NCBI GenBank assembly: GCA_022539475.1
Contig: VCMS01000061.1
Span: 189,943 to 253,942 of the forward strand
Direction of reading: 5' to 3'
DNA length: 64,000 bases
Source: Gracilaria domingensis
Lineage: Eukaryota; Rhodophyta; Florideophyceae; Gracilariales; Gracilariaceae
Below the pieces are notes generated by a model. It searched no databases. It saw only the letters and a program-made list of their open reading frames with translations, and was not told where the DNA came from. Below, one piece after another: positions 20,463-30,618 of the stretch; position 1 is the first letter of the stretch, and each line of letters begins with the position of its first letter. The position numbers and the translations under genes were made by a program.

Positions 20463-20640
20463 GAACAATTTGCGGGACGCGCATGTAATTACACGACAGG
20501 GCAGTTACGTGTGTACACGTGCATGCGCTGTCAGCGAGCTCTTGTTTGGAAAGCAATTTGCGGGAGGCGCATGTAATTCGCCGACATCAGTGTGCGCGTA
20601 TACACGTGCAAAGCTGACAGCGCACGCGCTGACAGCACGT
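20463..20640. repeat. Duplicated promoter block upstream of eL21
   Basis: Two diverged copies of about 70 bp (20463-20535 and 20555-20630) share CAATTTGCGGGA(C/G)GCGCATGTAATT, then TACACGTGCA and GCTGACAGCG-type words. The first copy lies about 190 bp upstream of the eL21 ATG. Confidence 0.7.
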
Positions 20641-21286
20641 CGGGCGTGGGACGAGATCGTTTACGGACGGGGAACCGCCGCAAGGGGCGGTTGCGGCGCA
20701 TGCGGCGCGCCATGGCGCGCGGCGGGCAACACGCGCGGCGCGCCGCCGCCGTTGCGAACGGCCCGACGTGACGGCGCGCCGCGTCACGCGCTTGTGCCCG
20801 CCCTCTCCGCGGCGCGTTTGACGCGCCGCGCCCCCCCTTCACCGGCGCAACCAAACACCAAGCAAGCGCCCGCCCGCGCGCCGCCCCCGCCGCCGCGCCA
20901 CGCGCAGCCGCGCCAGCGAAGGGCGGCCTGCCGCCGCCGCGCGCGCGCCGCCGCCGCCGCCGCGCCGCCTATGTACGCGGCGCGCGCGGCGGCGGCGGCG
21001 CACAGCACGTGCTGCCGCCATCACGCCGTGCCAAGCGTCCCGCAGCCACGCGCGCAGGCGGCGCGCGACCGCTTGGCGCGTCACGCGCGCCCGTCACGCG
21101 CGCCCGCCAGCTCATAGCGCGCTCTTCGCGCGCCCGCGGGCGCCAATCCCGAACCCGCGCCGAACTCCGCGCGCGGGGCGCAAACACGCGTCGTTCGCGC
21201 CGTGCTGTTGAGCGCCGGCGCAGCGCGTGCCGCCACTGCCTGTGCCTGTCCTCCCCCGCCCGCGCCGCGCCCCGTCAACCCCCCCT

Positions 21287-21308
21287 CCCCCCCCCCCCCC
21301 CCCCCCCC
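21287..21308 (+). repeat. Poly-C run of 22 bases
   Basis: Uninterrupted C homopolymer about 290 bp before the macro-like ATG, inside a longer C/T-rich tract. Such runs are prone to length change and sequencing error. Confidence 0.9.
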
Positions 21309-21595
21309 GGCCGCGCGCACGCCCACGCGCCCGACGCTCTCCGCCGCCTTAAGAGCGCGTCGCGCGCCCGCCGCTTGCTTGGCGCTTGTTCTCCCTTGTA
21401 GCGCCCCCCCTCCCTCCCCGCCCCCCCTCCCCCATTCCCGGCCCTCTTTTCCTCCGCCCCTTCGCTCCCTTTCTCGCGCCCGCCCTTCCCCCCCCCACCC
21501 CCGAGGCGCCGCTTCTTTTCCCCTCTCGCGCCGTCGTTTGCGTTCGTTTGCTTTTGCTGTTCGTGTGTTTGCCACACCAACCACCCGCCTCCACC

Positions 21596-23124
21596 ATGCC
21601 GGACATGAAGATTGTGTACGGCGACATCAACAAGTACGCCAGATGCGGAAAGGTCGACGTGCTCATCAAGCCCATGGCTGGCCGCAGCGCCTGCCTCGGC
21701 ACCGTCAAGGTCGGTCCTTCTCAGCCGGCATCAAACGGCCACACCTATATCGTCATCCACGCCTACGTCATCCACGCCTGCACCAGCGGCGACTACGTCG
21801 ATCTCACCGGCCTCTACAGGGCCTTCAAGTGCATCCGCGACAAGTTCTCCAAGCTCCGCATCGCCTACCCGAAGATTGGCGACGGGCTCAAGGGCCCTCC
21901 TGGGCCGTCATCTGTCGCACCATCAACTCCGCCCTCAAGTGCTGCCACCACACCGTCGTCGTGCCCAAGAAGAAGAAGTCCTGCAAACCAAAGTCCTCTG
22001 TCGAGGAAGGAGAGGTGTGCCCAGAGCCGGAGCCGTGCCCGGAGCCCGAGCCGTGCCCAGAGCCTGAGCCGTGCCCGGAGCCTGAACCGTGCCCGGAGCC
22101 AGAGCCGTGCCCGGAGCCAGAGCCGTGCCCGGAGCCAGAGCCGTGCCCGCCTTGTCCGCCCCCGCCGTGCCAGCCGTGTAGGCCGTCGTGCAGGCCGTCG
22201 TGCGGCTACGTGCGAATCAACATTAACACCGGCGCATGCAACACGTGTTGCGACCCGTGCAACCCGTGCAACTCGTGCAGCCCGTGCGATAGCGGAGTTA
22301 AGGTCAATGTCAACCGCGACTGTGAAACTGACTGTTACGATCCGTGCGCCAAGCCGTCTACGAAGGCCACGTCCGTCAAGTCGTCTTCCAAGGCGCCGTC
22401 TACCAAGCCTCCGTCCACCAAGCCTCCGTCCACCAAGCCGCCGTCTACAAAGCCGCCGTCCACCAAGCCGCCGTCATCCAAGCCCAAGTCGTCGTCCAAG
22501 AAGTCGTCGCACAAATCGGTCAAGTCCAAGAGCTCGTGTCCGCCCAGCACTCGCAAGTGCTGCTTCAAGAGAGAGAAGTATTGCTGCCCGCCGCTGTCTG
22601 TGGACCCATGTGATACCAGCGAGCCGTGCAACGAGTGCTGCGAGTGTAACGATAACAAGTGTTCTGAGACGTTGTCCTGCGGCGGAACGTTAACCTGCGG
22701 CGGAACGTTAACCTGCGGCAAATCGTGTGGCAAGTCATGCAGCTCGTCTTGCAAGGATTGCAAGACGGTCTCCAAGAAGAGCTCTTACTTGTCCGCTTCT
22801 TGTTCGGAGTGTTCGTCGTCCGAGTGCTCCGAGTGCATGGCGTATTCTGCGAAACCGTCTTCCCGTTACACGTCGTCTAGTTCTTCGATGTCGTCGTCGT
22901 CCAGGAGCAGTTCGTGCTCTGAGTGCAGCTCTGGTTCGTGCTCTTACTGTACTTCATCGGTGAGTTCTAGCAGTTATTCAAGTTACGCGATGCCTCCGCG
23001 GCATGCACGCTCCTCCGTTCGGAGCAAGGGCCGAGCGTACTCTCGGGACTCGGCCGGCGTTTGCGTGGATTGCAAAGACATTGATCTGCTGTCGGCGGAC
23101 GGGCGATGCAGTCGATGCTCGTGA
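21596..23124 (+). CDS. Macro-domain-like protein with a cysteine-rich repeat tail; one frame break
   Basis: The ATG at 21596 is in good context (CCACC). The first about 100 codons read MKIVYGDINKYA..., ...RIAYPKIGDGLKG, which resemble a compact macro domain of the ADP-ribose-binding type (GDI at the start; P-x-IG-x-GL near the end). The expected next strand and helix (SWAVICRTINSAL) is in the minus-one frame from about 21895, and that frame runs to the stop at 23124. No GT lies in the overlap, so an intron cannot explain it. After the core come seven tandem CPEPEP hexapeptides (22018-22145), Cys/Pro- and Cys/Asn-rich runs, five STKPP repeats, and Ser/Cys-rich blocks to the end. There is no signal peptide or membrane span. 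The tail could bind metal or be cross-linked. A pseudogene or a base error is possible. Confidence 0.5.
22018..22145 (+). repeat. 18-bp coding tandem repeat (CPEPEP x7)
   Basis: Seven units of about 18 bp encode Cys-Pro-Glu-Pro-Glu-Pro. Third-codon differences between units (GAG/GAA, CCG/CCC/CCA) keep the peptide constant, which points to selection on the protein in this frame. Confidence 0.85.
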
Positions 23125-23913
23125 GCGTTGCAGCTTTTGGTAGCATTACTAACGAAGAGTTTTACTTGTGACTTTTACTTGCGACGTTTGCGCGATATTT
23201 TGAATGCGAAACTTTTGTGATATACAGTCATGATGATGCAGGTGTGGAAACTGTGTATACTGGGCTGTGTGTCGGTGCGCAGCGACCGGAGGTCGTTGAT
23301 TAGTCGTTGGAAGTTTGCGCTCTTTATTTATTAGGATGGGACTGCGGCCGACGAGAGCAGGTCTATGTGGTTGTGTAACAAGTAACAAATTGGATGAGAA
23401 CTTATGCAGCGTTAAGACAATAAATAGAGTTTGTAGCGAGTGGCCGAACGTGGATGTACCTTTTGTACATACGCTGAGCTTATACGCTGCACGGTGGCAC
23501 AGTCGTAGGTGTAGGTGACGAGTAATACTTGTGGCGCTCAATGACTGCGCCAGTGCAGCGGCAGTAGCCGCGCGCGCGCCGCGAGTAGCCTCGCGCGCAC
23601 GCGCGACATGCGCCGGGTGACGTCAGCACGCACAGCGCGGACACGTTCGGAAAATAATCGCGTGGCGCGCGCCGTGGCTGGCTGGCTGCCACGTGACGCC
23701 GCGCAGCTGCGTGTTTGGCGCACGTGCGCGCGCCCCGCCAAGTACCCGCGCGCGGAGCCGCTTCGCGCACGCTGCGCGCCGCTGCGGTGCGTGCGGTCTG
23801 CGAAGAGCGAGCGCCGCCGATTCCTTGCCCGCCCGAGGGGGACGCCGCCGCGCGGGCGCTCTCTGTGTCTCCTCTGGCTGCGGTGCCGCCGTGCCGCTTC
23901 CTTGCTCTGCACC
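23125..23913. promoter_or_regulatory. 3' flank of the macro-like gene and GC-rich promoter of the receptor-like gene
   Basis: 23125-23520 is AT-richer with no gene signal. 23560-23910 is CpG-rich and includes CACGTGAC and TTTGGCGCACGTG words. No TATA box is evident. Confidence 0.45.
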
Positions 23914-25500
23914 ATGCGCGCGCGCGCGCGCTTGCTGGCCGCCGGCGTGCTGCTGGCCGTCGGCGCCGTCGGCGCGTTTGACGAGCTCAGCGGCACGCGC
24001 CTCTCGGGCTGCGCGCTCGTTGAGAACCCGTACGTCAAGCTGGATCGCACGCAGCGACTGGGGTACAACGGAATTGCCATCACGTACCTGCACAAGCTGC
24101 AGGACGCGCTTCAGTTCCACATTGACGTGCATCGGTGGAATCGCACCTGGTCCGAGTTTGTCGACCACATGAGCAGCTGCGTGCCGCCGTCCAACCGCGA
24201 GGCCTTCCCGTCCATGCCGCTGTGTGAGTGCGATATCGGCATTGGCTCGTTTACGATGACCAACGACAGAGCCAACCGCATCCAGTTTGTCTGGCCGTTT
24301 AGCAACGAGGCGCATCAAATGGTCTCCCGTCGCTCTGATTTGCTGCTGGACGAAAGCGAGAACCGCTGGTTTGTGTTTCAGACCTTTTCGCTCAATGTGT
24401 GGATTCTTATTGTCGCCTGCATTGTGCTGCACGCCGTCGGCACCGTGTTCTTCGGCTCGTTCGAACCGGACTCGCAACCAGCTGTGCACGCCACCACCAT
24501 GCGCTCCACGCGCGCGTGCGGCTGTTCAGTCTACGACATGTTCTCGCATTGCAAGCGCTTCCCAGCAATGGTGCTACATTCGTATGCGCATCTCATCGGC
24601 CAGCCCATACGAGAGAGTCCGATGGGCACGCCGTCCTTTCATCGCTCCGCGTGGGTCGTGCTTGGAATCACCACTGGTTTGTTTCTTCTCACGCTTTACC
24701 AAGCAAGCCTAACTGTTTTACTGTTCGAAAGCAAAAAGTCTTCGCCGTTTCGTACGCTGGACGACATTGTTCAATGTAGCATTAAACCAAATCGCGTTGC
24801 CATGCTACGTGGAGGTGCGTCGCAGGACTTTTGGAACAAGATTGTCAACACGTCGTTTAATCGTGACAACTGCAAGTGGGATCCACAGGATGACGTTGGA
24901 ATCACTGTGTCCGATTTGGAACAGGGTTTCCGTTTTCTAACGGAAAGAAAGGCCGATTTTTTCTATTCTCTACGGGGAAGTATTGTATTTCGCGCTGCAA
25001 TCAATTGTAGAGAGTATGTTCCTGTCGGTGTTCCATTCTTTTCGACGTCTGTAGCGTTTGTATTACCACAGACTACCAATCAAACTATTCGACATCACCT
25101 GGATAACACCACCCGCTTCCTGCGGGAAGAAGACCCATTTCCCACCGCCGACGCGCTCGCGAGAGCCAACTCGTGCGGCGATGAAATAGAGGCCACTATA
25201 ACCCTAGAGAAGCTGATGGCTTTCTCAATCATGTATGTTGCAACGTGGCTCTTTCTCGTTGCGTATCGGTGCGTATTTTTGTGGCGGCGACGACGGAAAC
25301 AGCAGCAGCAACGGCTTGAACGACAGAGTAGCCACGCGTATGTCCCCAAGTATCCGGATGGCGTCATCGTTGACATGAGTGAAATCTCCATGTCGAATTC
25401 CAACGCTCAGCATGGAACCGATGACGATGACAACCTCTCCGAGCCAACGAGCGGCAGTCTCATGAACATCGACCGCTTCGATCACGTCCCTTCGCGCTGA
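23914..25500 (+). CDS. Minimal ionotropic glutamate-receptor-like channel (no amino-terminal domain)
   Basis: A 528-residue intronless protein. Residues 1-21 are a signal peptide. About 30-155 matches the S1 half of an iGluR ligand-binding domain, including CDIGIGSFTM..DRANRI..FVWPF, with the Arg that contacts the ligand carboxylate in this family. Then come M1 (about 161-182), a re-entrant loop region around LHSYAHLIGQP (about 218-230), and M3 (about 246-270), ending GLFLLTLYQASLTVLLF at the place of the SYTANLAAF signature. S2 spans about 285-425 and M4 about 433-457. A basic, Gln-rich cytosolic tail of about 70 residues ends the protein. The large amino-terminal domain of animal and plant receptors is absent, as in some prokaryotic and invertebrate ionotropic forms. 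The ligand and ion selectivity cannot be read. M3 departs from the consensus. Confidence 0.75.
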   Translation: MRARARLLAAGVLLAVGAVGAFDELSGTRLSGCALVENPYVKLDRTQRLGYNGIAITYLHKLQDALQFHIDVHRWNRTWSEFVDHMSSCVPPSNREAFPSMPLCECDIGIGSFTMTNDRANRIQFVWPFSNEAHQMVSRRSDLLLDESENRWFVFQTFSLNVWILIVACIVLHAVGTVFFGSFEPDSQPAVHATTMRSTRACGCSVYDMFSHCKRFPAMVLHSYAHLIGQPIRESPMGTPSFHRSAWVVLGITTGLFLLTLYQASLTVLLFESKKSSPFRTLDDIVQCSIKPNRVAMLRGGASQDFWNKIVNTSFNRDNCKWDPQDDVGITVSDLEQGFRFLTERKADFFYSLRGSIVFRAAINCREYVPVGVPFFSTSVAFVLPQTTNQTIRHHLDNTTRFLREEDPFPTADALARANSCGDEIEATITLEKLMAFSIMYVATWLFLVAYRCVFLWRRRRKQQQQRLERQSSHAYVPKYPDGVIVDMSEISMSNSNAQHGTDDDDNLSEPTSGSLMNIDRFDHVPSR

Positions 25501-26051
25501 TGCAGAATACAGTGCATCGGATGCATCCTGTACACTGAATGCGCTTATCACTAATTTGGAACCGCCGCTCACGAGTCGCGGATGTTGTCGGTTGGTGGCG
25601 CGCAAACGGGACGAACTGTGTGCGATACATGTACAAAGGTACGTGTACCGTCGGTACTGCACCATAACAAGTTGTGATTCGCAGCTCAATATTTGATGTG
25701 AATGACAGGACCTGTCCACGAAGGTAAGAGGGCCTTAAGGCTAGCCCTCCTTATCCTAGCCCTGTGAGGGCTTGAACGTCATAAGCGAGTGCGGCCTAAA
25801 AGGCGCACCCTGTGGCGCGTGTGAGTAGTAGTTAATGTTCCATGCGCCATGGTATGAGCCGAAGATGGGTGCCATCGCATCACCTCGCAAACCTTTCGTC
25901 ATGCTGCATGCACCTCGGGATTTGAAATGTGCATACATCACATACCGAGCGTACTCAAAACTCAACTTTCGCGCCAAGCTTATCATACGGAATCAACAAC
26001 GGAAAATTCCACTTCAACTAAACAGTGTGCACATGTTTATCATACTTCTGA
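25501..26051. other. Intergenic region between convergent genes
   Basis: Holds an imperfect inverted pair around GAGGGCCTTAAGGCTAGCCCTC (about 25728-25750) that includes further CTAGCCCT words. No gene is seen. Confidence 0.45.
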
Positions 26052-27785
26052 TTACGGAGTTAGACGCTCCGGATCACGGGGGAACAGAGAACACTCTCGA
26101 ATGTTTTCGACCCCGAGGTACAACATTACAACTCGCTCCAGTCCAATTCCAGCACCACCATGAGGAGGCGCTCCATATCGGAATGCGTTCACGTAGTCCT
26201 CAATAGACGACACACCTTCCTCACCCAGCATGGCAACTGCACGGGTCTTGAGGAGCTCCACGTCGTGGATTCGTTGCGCACCAGAAACAATTTCCTCACC
26301 TCTCATGAACAGATCATAAGAGTTTGAATAGCGACCGTCCACGGGGTCCACCATGGTATAAAATGGTCTGATGGCCGACGGGAAATGAGTTAGCATGAAA
26401 AAGTCCGTGTCATACTTCTCCTTCACAAGCTTACCCAACAGTTTCTCCTTCTCTGTGTTAATGTCCTCAAAGTCACCAATTTCAACTCCTGCGCCTCGCA
26501 TCATCTCAATTGCCTCTGGCCATTTCAAACGCAAGTTAGGACGACCAGTATAGTACTTGAAGTTGGGCACATTCCACTTGGATCGAACAACAGCCAGCTC
26601 AGTTCCAAACCGCTTCTCAAGTCCATCGAAGATCGCAGTGAACAACCCGTCAAGAACGTCCAAAATCTCGTTATAATGTTCATATATTTCCATTTCAAGA
26701 TCCAGACCCGTAAACTCACACAAATGACGGTGAGTATGACTCTTCTCCGCACGGAACACAGGCCCTATCTCAAACACGCGATTAAAGTCACTGCAGATGA
26801 CCATCTGCTTGTAAAGCTGCGGGCTTTGTGCAAGGCACGCTTTTCTGTCAAAGTATGACAAATGAAACACGGAGGAGCCTCCCTCCGAAGCGCCAGGAAT
26901 CAGCTTTGGAGAATGAATCTCCATAAACCCATTGGCGTACAGAAATTCGCGAAACAGTTGACACACGCCACTTTGCACACGCATCAAGCTTGCGTGTGGT
27001 GGCGCTCTGAGATCAACCACTCGCGCATCAAGTCTAGTATCGCGTGTGACTCGCGGTCTGGTGCGCGCGCCTTGACTGGCGTCTTTCTGAGCCTCTTCGC
27101 GTTCCGCAGATTCGTCCTCCTCAATCGGACGAGCCGCATCTTCAACCGAAAGCGGCAAAGTCTCTGCCGAACGCGAGACGACATAGATCCGACGCACACC
27201 TAACTCCACTTCGGAAACAGAGCACTTTTCAACTCGGCCGCCTTCCGGTTGGCCGATCTGCGCATTAATATCGACAATAGTTTCATGAGTGACGGCCTTT
27301 TTCGCCCACTTGAGAAGTTGTTTCCCTTCCAACACTGCCTGCACCGTATGCAAGCCCTTCCTCAACGTAACAAAGCCAACCTGGGAAGTGAACACAGCTT
27401 TATGAACGCGAGCCCTGACCCATACCTCGTCGCCAAACGCGCACTTCGAAAGCATAGAAAGCGGCACGAAGGAGCGACCACTGCCAGTGGGCGGACATTT
27501 GCTCTGTATGACGCGGTAGGAGCCATACATAGAGTTGGGCGGCTCGTCAATGGACAGAAACTCAATTCCATCGACAAGCGCCTGCGACGCAGCAAGAGCC
27601 TCTGCAGCCGCCTTCGCGGCGGCGGCCTTCTTCTCAGCCTTCTCTCGCTTGGCAGCTTCTTTGGCGGCCTTCTTCGCTTCCTTGAGCTGTTTCTTCTCCT
27701 CCTCGCTCATTTCAGCCCGACTTTTCTGCGCGGGCGCACGGTCCGTATCGCCCTCCATGGGCGAGGGCTTGTCAGCTTGGTCCAT
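26052..27785 (-). CDS. DARS1: Aspartyl-tRNA synthetase, cytosolic type
   Basis: A 577-residue class II synthetase without introns. Residues about 20-65 form a Lys/Glu/Ala-rich helix, as in eukaryotic cytosolic enzymes where it helps bind tRNA. About 85-200 is the OB-fold anticodon-binding domain. The catalytic core shows motif 1 (FMEIHSPKLIPGASEGGS), motif 2 (FRAEKSHTHRHLCEF) and motif 3 (GAGIGLERVVML), and ends with the usual FPRDPERLTP. An acidic/Arg insert lies at about 215-255 between the two domains. It charges tRNA-Asp with aspartate. The start at 27785 precedes the helix, and a second Met at residue 10 is possible. It is divergent with the phosphatase gene. Confidence 0.95.
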   Translation of the reverse strand: MDQADKPSPMEGDTDRAPAQKSRAEMSEEEKKQLKEAKKAAKEAAKREKAEKKAAAAKAAAEALAASQALVDGIEFLSIDEPPNSMYGSYRVIQSKCPPTGSGRSFVPLSMLSKCAFGDEVWVRARVHKAVFTSQVGFVTLRKGLHTVQAVLEGKQLLKWAKKAVTHETIVDINAQIGQPEGGRVEKCSVSEVELGVRRIYVVSRSAETLPLSVEDAARPIEEDESAEREEAQKDASQGARTRPRVTRDTRLDARVVDLRAPPHASLMRVQSGVCQLFREFLYANGFMEIHSPKLIPGASEGGSSVFHLSYFDRKACLAQSPQLYKQMVICSDFNRVFEIGPVFRAEKSHTHRHLCEFTGLDLEMEIYEHYNEILDVLDGLFTAIFDGLEKRFGTELAVVRSKWNVPNFKYYTGRPNLRLKWPEAIEMMRGAGVEIGDFEDINTEKEKLLGKLVKEKYDTDFFMLTHFPSAIRPFYTMVDPVDGRYSNSYDLFMRGEEIVSGAQRIHDVELLKTRAVAMLGEEGVSSIEDYVNAFRYGAPPHGGAGIGLERVVMLYLGVENIRECSLFPRDPERLTP

Positions 27786-28318
27786 GGCGAATCACAGCGA
27801 AATACGCAGCAAGAGGCGGCGCGCGAAGAAGATCAGATGATGAATGAATGAATGAGGCCTTTATATGTTGGAATTCAAATCGGTGCTGTCACAGCACCGC
27901 CGCGTTTGCATCAGATGATCGGATATCTTGGCTCCAGATGGCTCCGTCCGCGACGCGGACGGAGCGCGGACTCCGCGTATCCACTGCGGCGCACAACGGC
28001 AGAGACATGGCTGGCGGGCGGCGAATGCACACGCGAACACGTAAGCGAGCGAGGACGATGTGACAGCGCGCGTGACGCGGCGCCGTTTGCAAAAGCAATG
28101 CGCGGGGGCACGTGAGGGGTCGCGCGCAGCTGGCGAGCACGCGCCCGAGCGGCGCGCCATCTCCGAGCGCGCCTGCTCTCCATCTCCGTTGCAGCAGCAA
28201 TGGCGCACGGGCCCGTTCTGCTCGCGCTTGCACCTTGCTCGCCATCGCTCTTCATTGCGCCGAATTGCTTCTCGTCCCCCGTCCCTCCTGCCTCTTCCTG
28301 ACATCCCTGCGCTTCGTC
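27786..28318. promoter_or_regulatory. Divergent promoter between DARS1 and the acid phosphatase
   Basis: Near the synthetase gene is a short ATGAATGA repeat (27841-27855). 27945-28200 is CpG-rich. No separate gene. Confidence 0.45.
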
Positions 28319-29704
28319 ATGTCTCTTTCCCTCCTGCTTCTGGCGCTCTTGTCCGCCTTGTGCGTGGGGCGCGCGCGTATCATTCAGGTGCAGATTATTC
28401 ATCGGCACGGCGCTAGAAACCCCCTCAAGAAGAGCCCTACCGACCCGCGCGAGGAGACGCGTACTGGAAGTATCTATGTCGCCGGAGTCGAACAACTGAC
28501 CAACCTTGGAACGTACGTGCGAAACCAGTACATCACATCGGACGACCCCATCACGGGCATCGAGCCAAGGTACGATGAACCCAGCTATGTCGGATCGTTC
28601 AGCTCAAACTTCGAGCGGACTCAAATCAGTGCCCGTGCCTTTCTGCGTGGACTGTATCCAGATGACAGTCATCGCATTCCCACACTCGTCTTCAATAGCT
28701 CCCGCTTCGACTGGATTATTCGTGGTTACGCCATCTGTCCCAGTCTTGCTACGCGATTCGAAGATTTTGTCAAGAGCTCTGCATTCGAGGAGCGTGATAA
28801 GAAGGATGGTGCTTTCGTTGCCAAGTTGGCCAAGAACCTCGGTCATCCGAAGGAGGAGCAAAATTTGCAGCACGTCTTTAATGTTTACGATCAGTACAAC
28901 ATCGTCAACAATGGTTACGATGTAAGTAACAGATTCAATGACATTGAAGAGCTCTCTGCTACTGATATGAGTCGTCTGAGACAGGTTGTAGACTGGTATG
29001 AAACCACAAAGTTTTCATTCGCCACTCACAACATTCACGTCGCAGGCGGTCTTCTTGCAACTATTCAACATCACGCTAACACCATAGACTCCACATCCAG
29101 CGAGAAGACTTACCGCATCGTCGAGTACTCTGCTCACTATCCCACTCTTCTCACCTTATGGGCATCTATCCGTAGCAGTACCAATAGCAAGCCAACATCA
29201 CCCGCAGACAGACTCCCAGATTTTGGTGCTGCACTCATCGTTGAGGTTCACCAAGATGAGTCATCCAGAGGCGATCGAATCCTCCACCTCAAATGGTACC
29301 GCGGCGGTGATGATGCTCCCAGCGTCGAGTCCATCGCTTTTGGAATCCCAGGCTGTACAGACGTTAAGAGGGGTTGCTCCCTTAGCCAATTTGAGCGCAG
29401 CACTGCTCTAGAAGCCATGGGTCAAAAGAAGTTTTGTGTGGAATGCAAATCGGACCTTTGTGATCTTGGGCCTCGATCATCCGTTTCAACCGTAGCTTCC
29501 TCGAACAATTTAGCGGGCATATGCTCTGTTGGGAAGCGAATCACTGCAGGTGCTATCGGCGCTTGCGTAGGACTCACATTTGGCTTGTTGGGGGCTGTCT
29601 TGTACTTCGTTCTAAGCGGCAAGAGGAAAAGACGCGATCTTGAGTCACATGCGAGAATAGCGACTATGGAACAATCTACTTATCAAGGTGAAGTTCATGC
29701 CTAA
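28319..29704 (+). CDS. Histidine acid phosphatase family membrane protein, altered HD motif
   Basis: A 461-residue protein without introns. Residues 1-18 are a signal peptide. The family signature RHGARNP starts at residue 29, with the nucleophile His at 30. Conserved Arg in SSNFERTQISARAFLRG follows. The usual catalytic HD pair (proton donor Asp) is replaced by His273-Tyr274 in YSAHYPTLLTLW. Two Cys pairs occur near the end, then a membrane span (about 410-435) and a basic cytosolic tail (GKRKRRD). The topology is that of lysosomal or cell-surface acid phosphatases. With Tyr in place of Asp, classical phosphomonoesterase activity is doubtful, so the protein may have another substrate or a binding role. 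The ATG at 28319 is chosen because it starts the signal peptide. Confidence 0.85.
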   Translation: MSLSLLLLALLSALCVGRARIIQVQIIHRHGARNPLKKSPTDPREETRTGSIYVAGVEQLTNLGTYVRNQYITSDDPITGIEPRYDEPSYVGSFSSNFERTQISARAFLRGLYPDDSHRIPTLVFNSSRFDWIIRGYAICPSLATRFEDFVKSSAFEERDKKDGAFVAKLAKNLGHPKEEQNLQHVFNVYDQYNIVNNGYDVSNRFNDIEELSATDMSRLRQVVDWYETTKFSFATHNIHVAGGLLATIQHHANTIDSTSSEKTYRIVEYSAHYPTLLTLWASIRSSTNSKPTSPADRLPDFGAALIVEVHQDESSRGDRILHLKWYRGGDDAPSVESIAFGIPGCTDVKRGCSLSQFERSTALEAMGQKKFCVECKSDLCDLGPRSSVSTVASSNNLAGICSVGKRITAGAIGACVGLTFGLLGAVLYFVLSGKRKRRDLESHARIATMEQSTYQGEVHA

Positions 29705-30618
29705 TGAACTACCCAATTCAATGCGAGAATGTGTGATCATGCCAAGAAGTTTTGTTTGTTTGGGCATTGCATTGTTAGGACGACTTCACTCAGGGATCGA
29801 GGCAATGCACCCAAGGTCTTTGACGATAAGTTACCCAGCATATCCTTTTGTTCCCTCGCCCACCTCGTTTTGGCTGAATCACATTGAAGACACCATGGTA
29901 TCATGTCTTATCAGAATTGTACCCATTCGGCGAGGTTCAATACCCGCACTTGAACATACGCGTGAGTTCATTGCTTATAGCATGATTGAAGACTGCTGCA
30001 ATCGAGATTTATATCAAGAGAGCAACCTCGTGCGCATGGTGCCTCTAATGTCTCTTGACTGGATCTTTGAGCTTCTTGCTACTATATCAGGCGGTGTCTA
30101 AACAGACCGTGAACGTGTGAGTCTTGCTTCGAATTTGCAGTCACTGATTGGAAACCCTTTTTCATCGATTCAACGCGTCCTTGCTCCTCGCTGTTTGAGG
30201 CAGAATCGACTACACTAACAACTATGTTCTTTCCTACACTTGTTGGTCACGGAAGCTAATCACACGATATCAACTTTTGCATTTCTGTCCCCATGTCCAA
30301 GTGATACAAAATGAAATCAGGCAATGACACAGGCCTGGTATACAATTTTCGGAAGTTTCGCATCGTAGACTTGGACATGCAGCTTAGCTATGTAGATCTA
30401 ATCCAAGCGACATTCCTGCCGTAGACGATGTTTAGATATGTAAACTTATTCCCTGCAAACGATCACTACATATGCTTCTTCCCTGTTCAGAAGCGTCATC
30501 AGGTCTTTCATATGCCCTCTGCTTCTAGATTAACACAAATTCTGCCATCGTAGAAACGATAAGCGACAGAGGTCCATTCTTAGCAAACGTTTAGCATACT
30601 TTCCACGAAGCAAGGTGC
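29705..30618. other. Intergenic region between convergent genes
   Basis: A 137-codon frame at 29688-30101 has no motif and overlaps the end of the phosphatase gene; I take it as chance. Nothing else is recognised. Confidence 0.45.

Larger units (their letters stand above)
20273..21595. promoter_or_regulatory. GC-rich divergent promoter island between eL21 and the macro-like gene
   Basis: Very rich in CpG. Contains the duplicated eL21 promoter block (20463-20640). Near the macro-like gene is a sense-strand C-rich leader with an uninterrupted run of 22 C at 21287-21308 and further C/T-rich runs to about 21500. Long frames in this region follow from base composition. Confidence 0.55.

Noticed and set aside
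21386-22693. Arg/Ser-rich continuation of the upstream frame of the macro-like gene
   Set aside because: After about 21895 this frame gives monotonous RSRAR sequence, whereas the other frame gives the expected macro-type helix and constant CPEPEP units.
29688-30101. 137-codon frame after the acid phosphatase
   Set aside because: Overlaps the phosphatase end, no motif, ordinary base composition for non-coding DNA.
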